Of a DNA stretch of 6,479 nt, positions 4,916-6,479 are shown in pieces. Source of the stretch: Alphaproteobacteria bacterium (GTDB taxonomy: Bacteria > Pseudomonadota > Alphaproteobacteria > JAGOMX01); contig JACVCA010000076.1 in the NCBI GenBank assembly GCA_016742295.1, positions 1 to 6,479 on the forward strand, in the 5' to 3' direction. The notes below the pieces were generated by a model. It did not search any database, had not been told where the DNA came from, and worked only from the letters and a program-made list of their open reading frames with translations. A program made the position numbers and the translations under genes. Numbering within the stretch: the first letter of the stretch is position 1; every line of letters begins with the position of its first letter.

Positions 4916-6325
4916 TTATATATGAATTGCATGTCCTGTAACTGCTAGAGCTGCTTCTTTGAAGGCTTCGTTCAATGTGGGATGGGCATGGCAAGTACGG
5001 GCGATATCTTCTGAAGAGGCGGAAAATTCCATTGCAAGTACTGCTTCTGCAATCATTGTTCCTGCCTCAGGCGCAATGATATGCACACCTAAAACCTTAT
5101 CATTATTAGTACCTGCAAGAACTTTCACAAAACCCTCTGTTTGGCCATTAGCTTTGGCTCGGCTGCTTGCTGTGAGAGGGAATAAGCCCACTTTATATTC
5201 TATCCCACTTGCTTTAAGTTCTTCTTCAGTTTTACCTACTGAAGCAACCTCAGGCTGAGTATAAATCACTGCAGGAATAGCCCCATAGTTAACCTCTCCC
5301 CCCTGTCCCGCTAATAATTCCGCCAAAACTATTCCTTCTTCTTCGGCTTTATGAGCAAGCATAGGGCCTGGGATGACATCACCAATGGCATAAACCCCTG
5401 ACACATTGGTCTCAAAACGTTGGTTCACAACGATGTGACCTTGAGGGCTCAACTTCACTCCTATATCTTCAAGGCCCAGCCCTGCAGTTAAGGGTTTACG
5501 GCCAGCAGCCACAAGAACAACATCACATGAAAGCTCACTTTTTTGTCTGTCTTTTATACCCTCAAGAAAAAGAGTAACCCCCTTGGAAGTCTTTTTAACG
5601 CCTGTGACCTTAGTTTCTAATTTAAAGCCCAACCCTTGTTTGCTCAATTGCTTATACAACGTTTGCCCCATACCATGATCCATTGCAGGAATGATTTTGT
5701 CGAGAAATTCAACCACTGTCACTCGCGCCCCTAAACGTTGCCATACGGACCCCATTTCCAAACCAATATATCCCCCTCCAATCACCACCAAATGTTCAGG
5801 AACCTTTTTTAAAGAGAGTACGCCGGTTGAAGACACAATCTGTTGTTCATCAATGTCAATCCCCAATAATTCAGTTGGAACTGATCCTGTCGCCACAATA
5901 ATATGTTTTGCCTCTACTTGCTGGGTATGCCCGTCATTCAGCTGGATTAGGACTTTTGCTTGTCCTAAGAAACTGGCCTGACCTTCAAAGAAAGTAATCT
6001 TATTTTTTTTAAAAAGGTAAGTAATGCCTTTTGTTAAATCTTCGACCCACTTGGCTTGCCGGGCCTGCATTGTTGCAAGATCCAAGGTCATCTCTCCTGT
6101 CTGAATACCATGTTTAGCAAAATGCTCTTTAGCTTCAGAAAATTTATGAGAAGAAATCAAAAGAGCTTTAGAAGGAATACATCCCACATTCAAACAGGTC
6201 CCCCCCAAGGTTGGGCGGCTATCTATGCAAGCAACATTAAGCCCCAATTGACTGGCGCGGATCGCGCAGACATAGCCTGCTGGTCCAGCCCCAATGATCA
6301 CAATATCAAACTTTTGAATCCCCAT
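4916..6325 (-). CDS. lpd: Dihydrolipoyl dehydrogenase (E3 of 2-oxoacid dehydrogenase complexes)
   Basis: E3 is a cytoplasmic FAD flavoenzyme that reoxidises the dihydrolipoyl groups of E2 and passes electrons to NAD+. Motifs appear in the family order: the FAD-binding GAGPAG (12-17), the redox disulfide C44/C49 in GGTCLNVGCIPSKALL, the NAD-binding GGGYIGLE (183-190), the second FAD motif AIGDVIPGPMLAHKA (313-327), and the active-site pair H448 and E453 in HAHPTLNE within the dimerisation domain. The length of 469 residues is normal, and the protein has no N-terminal lipoyl domain. The ATG at 6325 has AGGGGA nine bases upstream. It lies 77 bases after odhB on the same strand, so it most likely belongs to a 2-oxoglutarate dehydrogenase operon (sucA-odhB-lpd order). 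In many bacteria one E3 also serves pyruvate dehydrogenase. Confidence 0.98.
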   Translation of the reverse strand: MGIQKFDIVIIGAGPAGYVCAIRASQLGLNVACIDSRPTLGGTCLNVGCIPSKALLISSHKFSEAKEHFAKHGIQTGEMTLDLATMQARQAKWVEDLTKGITYLFKKNKITFFEGQASFLGQAKVLIQLNDGHTQQVEAKHIIVATGSVPTELLGIDIDEQQIVSSTGVLSLKKVPEHLVVIGGGYIGLEMGSVWQRLGARVTVVEFLDKIIPAMDHGMGQTLYKQLSKQGLGFKLETKVTGVKKTSKGVTLFLEGIKDRQKSELSCDVVLVAAGRKPLTAGLGLEDIGVKLSPQGHIVVNQRFETNVSGVYAIGDVIPGPMLAHKAEEEGIVLAELLAGQGGEVNYGAIPAVIYTQPEVASVGKTEEELKASGIEYKVGLFPLTASSRAKANGQTEGFVKVLAGTNNDKVLGVHIIAPEAGTMIAEAVLAMEFSASSEDIARTCHAHPTLNEAFKEAALAVTGHAIHI

Positions 6326-6362
6326 TTGTCTTCATCCCCTTATTATTTTTATAGATTATCAT

Positions 6363-6393
6363 GATCCCTCTAGGGCCTCACAGTGAGGGGGTC
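6363..6393 (-). repeat. Intercistronic stem-loop between odhB and lpd
   Basis: GATCCCTC (6363-6370) pairs with GAGGG-G-GTC (6385-6393), with one bulged G and one wobble. An alternative smaller hairpin, CCTCA-CAG-TGAGG (6376-6388), overlaps it. On the minus strand no T-run follows, and the lpd ribosome binding site lies 23 bases further on. It is therefore better read as an mRNA processing or stabilising element than as a full terminator. Confidence 0.45.
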
Positions 6394-6402
6394 ATTTTCA
6401 TT

Positions 6403-6479
6403 TTAAACGCTTAAAAGCATACGCTCAGGCTCTTCGAGCAATTCTTTGATCCGCACTAAGAAAGTAACCGCTTCAGCCC
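6403..6479 (-). CDS. odhB: Dihydrolipoyl succinyltransferase E2, C-terminal end (5' part outside window)
   Basis: Only the last 24 codons are present, ending in TAA at 6403-6405. They read AEAVTFLVRIKELLEEPERM followed by LLSV, the typical C-terminus of the E2 catalytic domain of 2-oxoglutarate dehydrogenase (E-A-V-T-F-L-V-x-I-K-x-x-L-E-x-P-x-R). The pyruvate dehydrogenase E2 usually ends differently. E2o transfers succinyl groups from lipoyl-lysine to CoA in the TCA cycle. Its position directly before lpd supports this call, though the fragment is short. Confidence 0.85.
   Translation of the reverse strand, partial: AEAVTFLVRIKELLEEPERMLLSV

Noticed and set aside
4959..5258. 99-residue plus-strand ORF, and similar plus-strand ORFs at 5691-5981 and 6056-6364
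   Set aside because: Antisense to the intact lpd gene, whose motifs account for the sequence.

Overview
The window is AT-rich bacterial DNA. Six of its seven recognisable genes lie on the minus strand, and all seven end in TAA. The protein sequences point to an alphaproteobacterium: an omega subunit with a long acidic tail, a 41-residue bL36 of the type lacking the zinc cysteines, a 511-residue MetRS without zinc-knuckle cysteines overlapping a TatD nuclease, and an odhB-lpd pair. The low GC, a Sel1-repeat gene, long gene-poor stretches and decayed-looking short ORFs suggest a host-associated lineage of the Holosporales/Paracaedibacter kind. That placement is inference from character, not from a search.

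Layout from left to right. Positions 1-274 hold the 3' end of a plus-strand Sel1-repeat protein. Positions 275-1434 (about 1.16 kb) have no convincing protein gene. This stretch does contain a cluster of inverted repeats (762-923), then four hairpins in a row (965-1058), the last being a near-perfect rho-independent terminator. The best explanation is a small structured RNA of about 100 nt with two CUCCC (anti-Shine-Dalgarno) motifs.

From 1381 to 4568 there are two minus-strand transcription units: rpmJ-rpoZ, with a good sigma70-type promoter at 2064-2092 and an AT-rich terminator-like hairpin at 1381-1412; and metG-tatD, which overlap by 10 bases and have an extended -10 promoter at 4560-4568. 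The 387-bp gap at 4529-4915 holds that promoter plus short, frame-broken, coding-like pieces.

From 4916 to 6479, also minus strand, lie lpd and the last 24 codons of odhB, the end of a 2-oxoglutarate dehydrogenase operon, with a stem-loop between them.

The protein genes are housekeeping: transcription (omega), translation (L36, MetRS), nuclease maintenance (TatD) and the TCA cycle (E2o, E3). The most novel item is the candidate small RNA at 965-1066.
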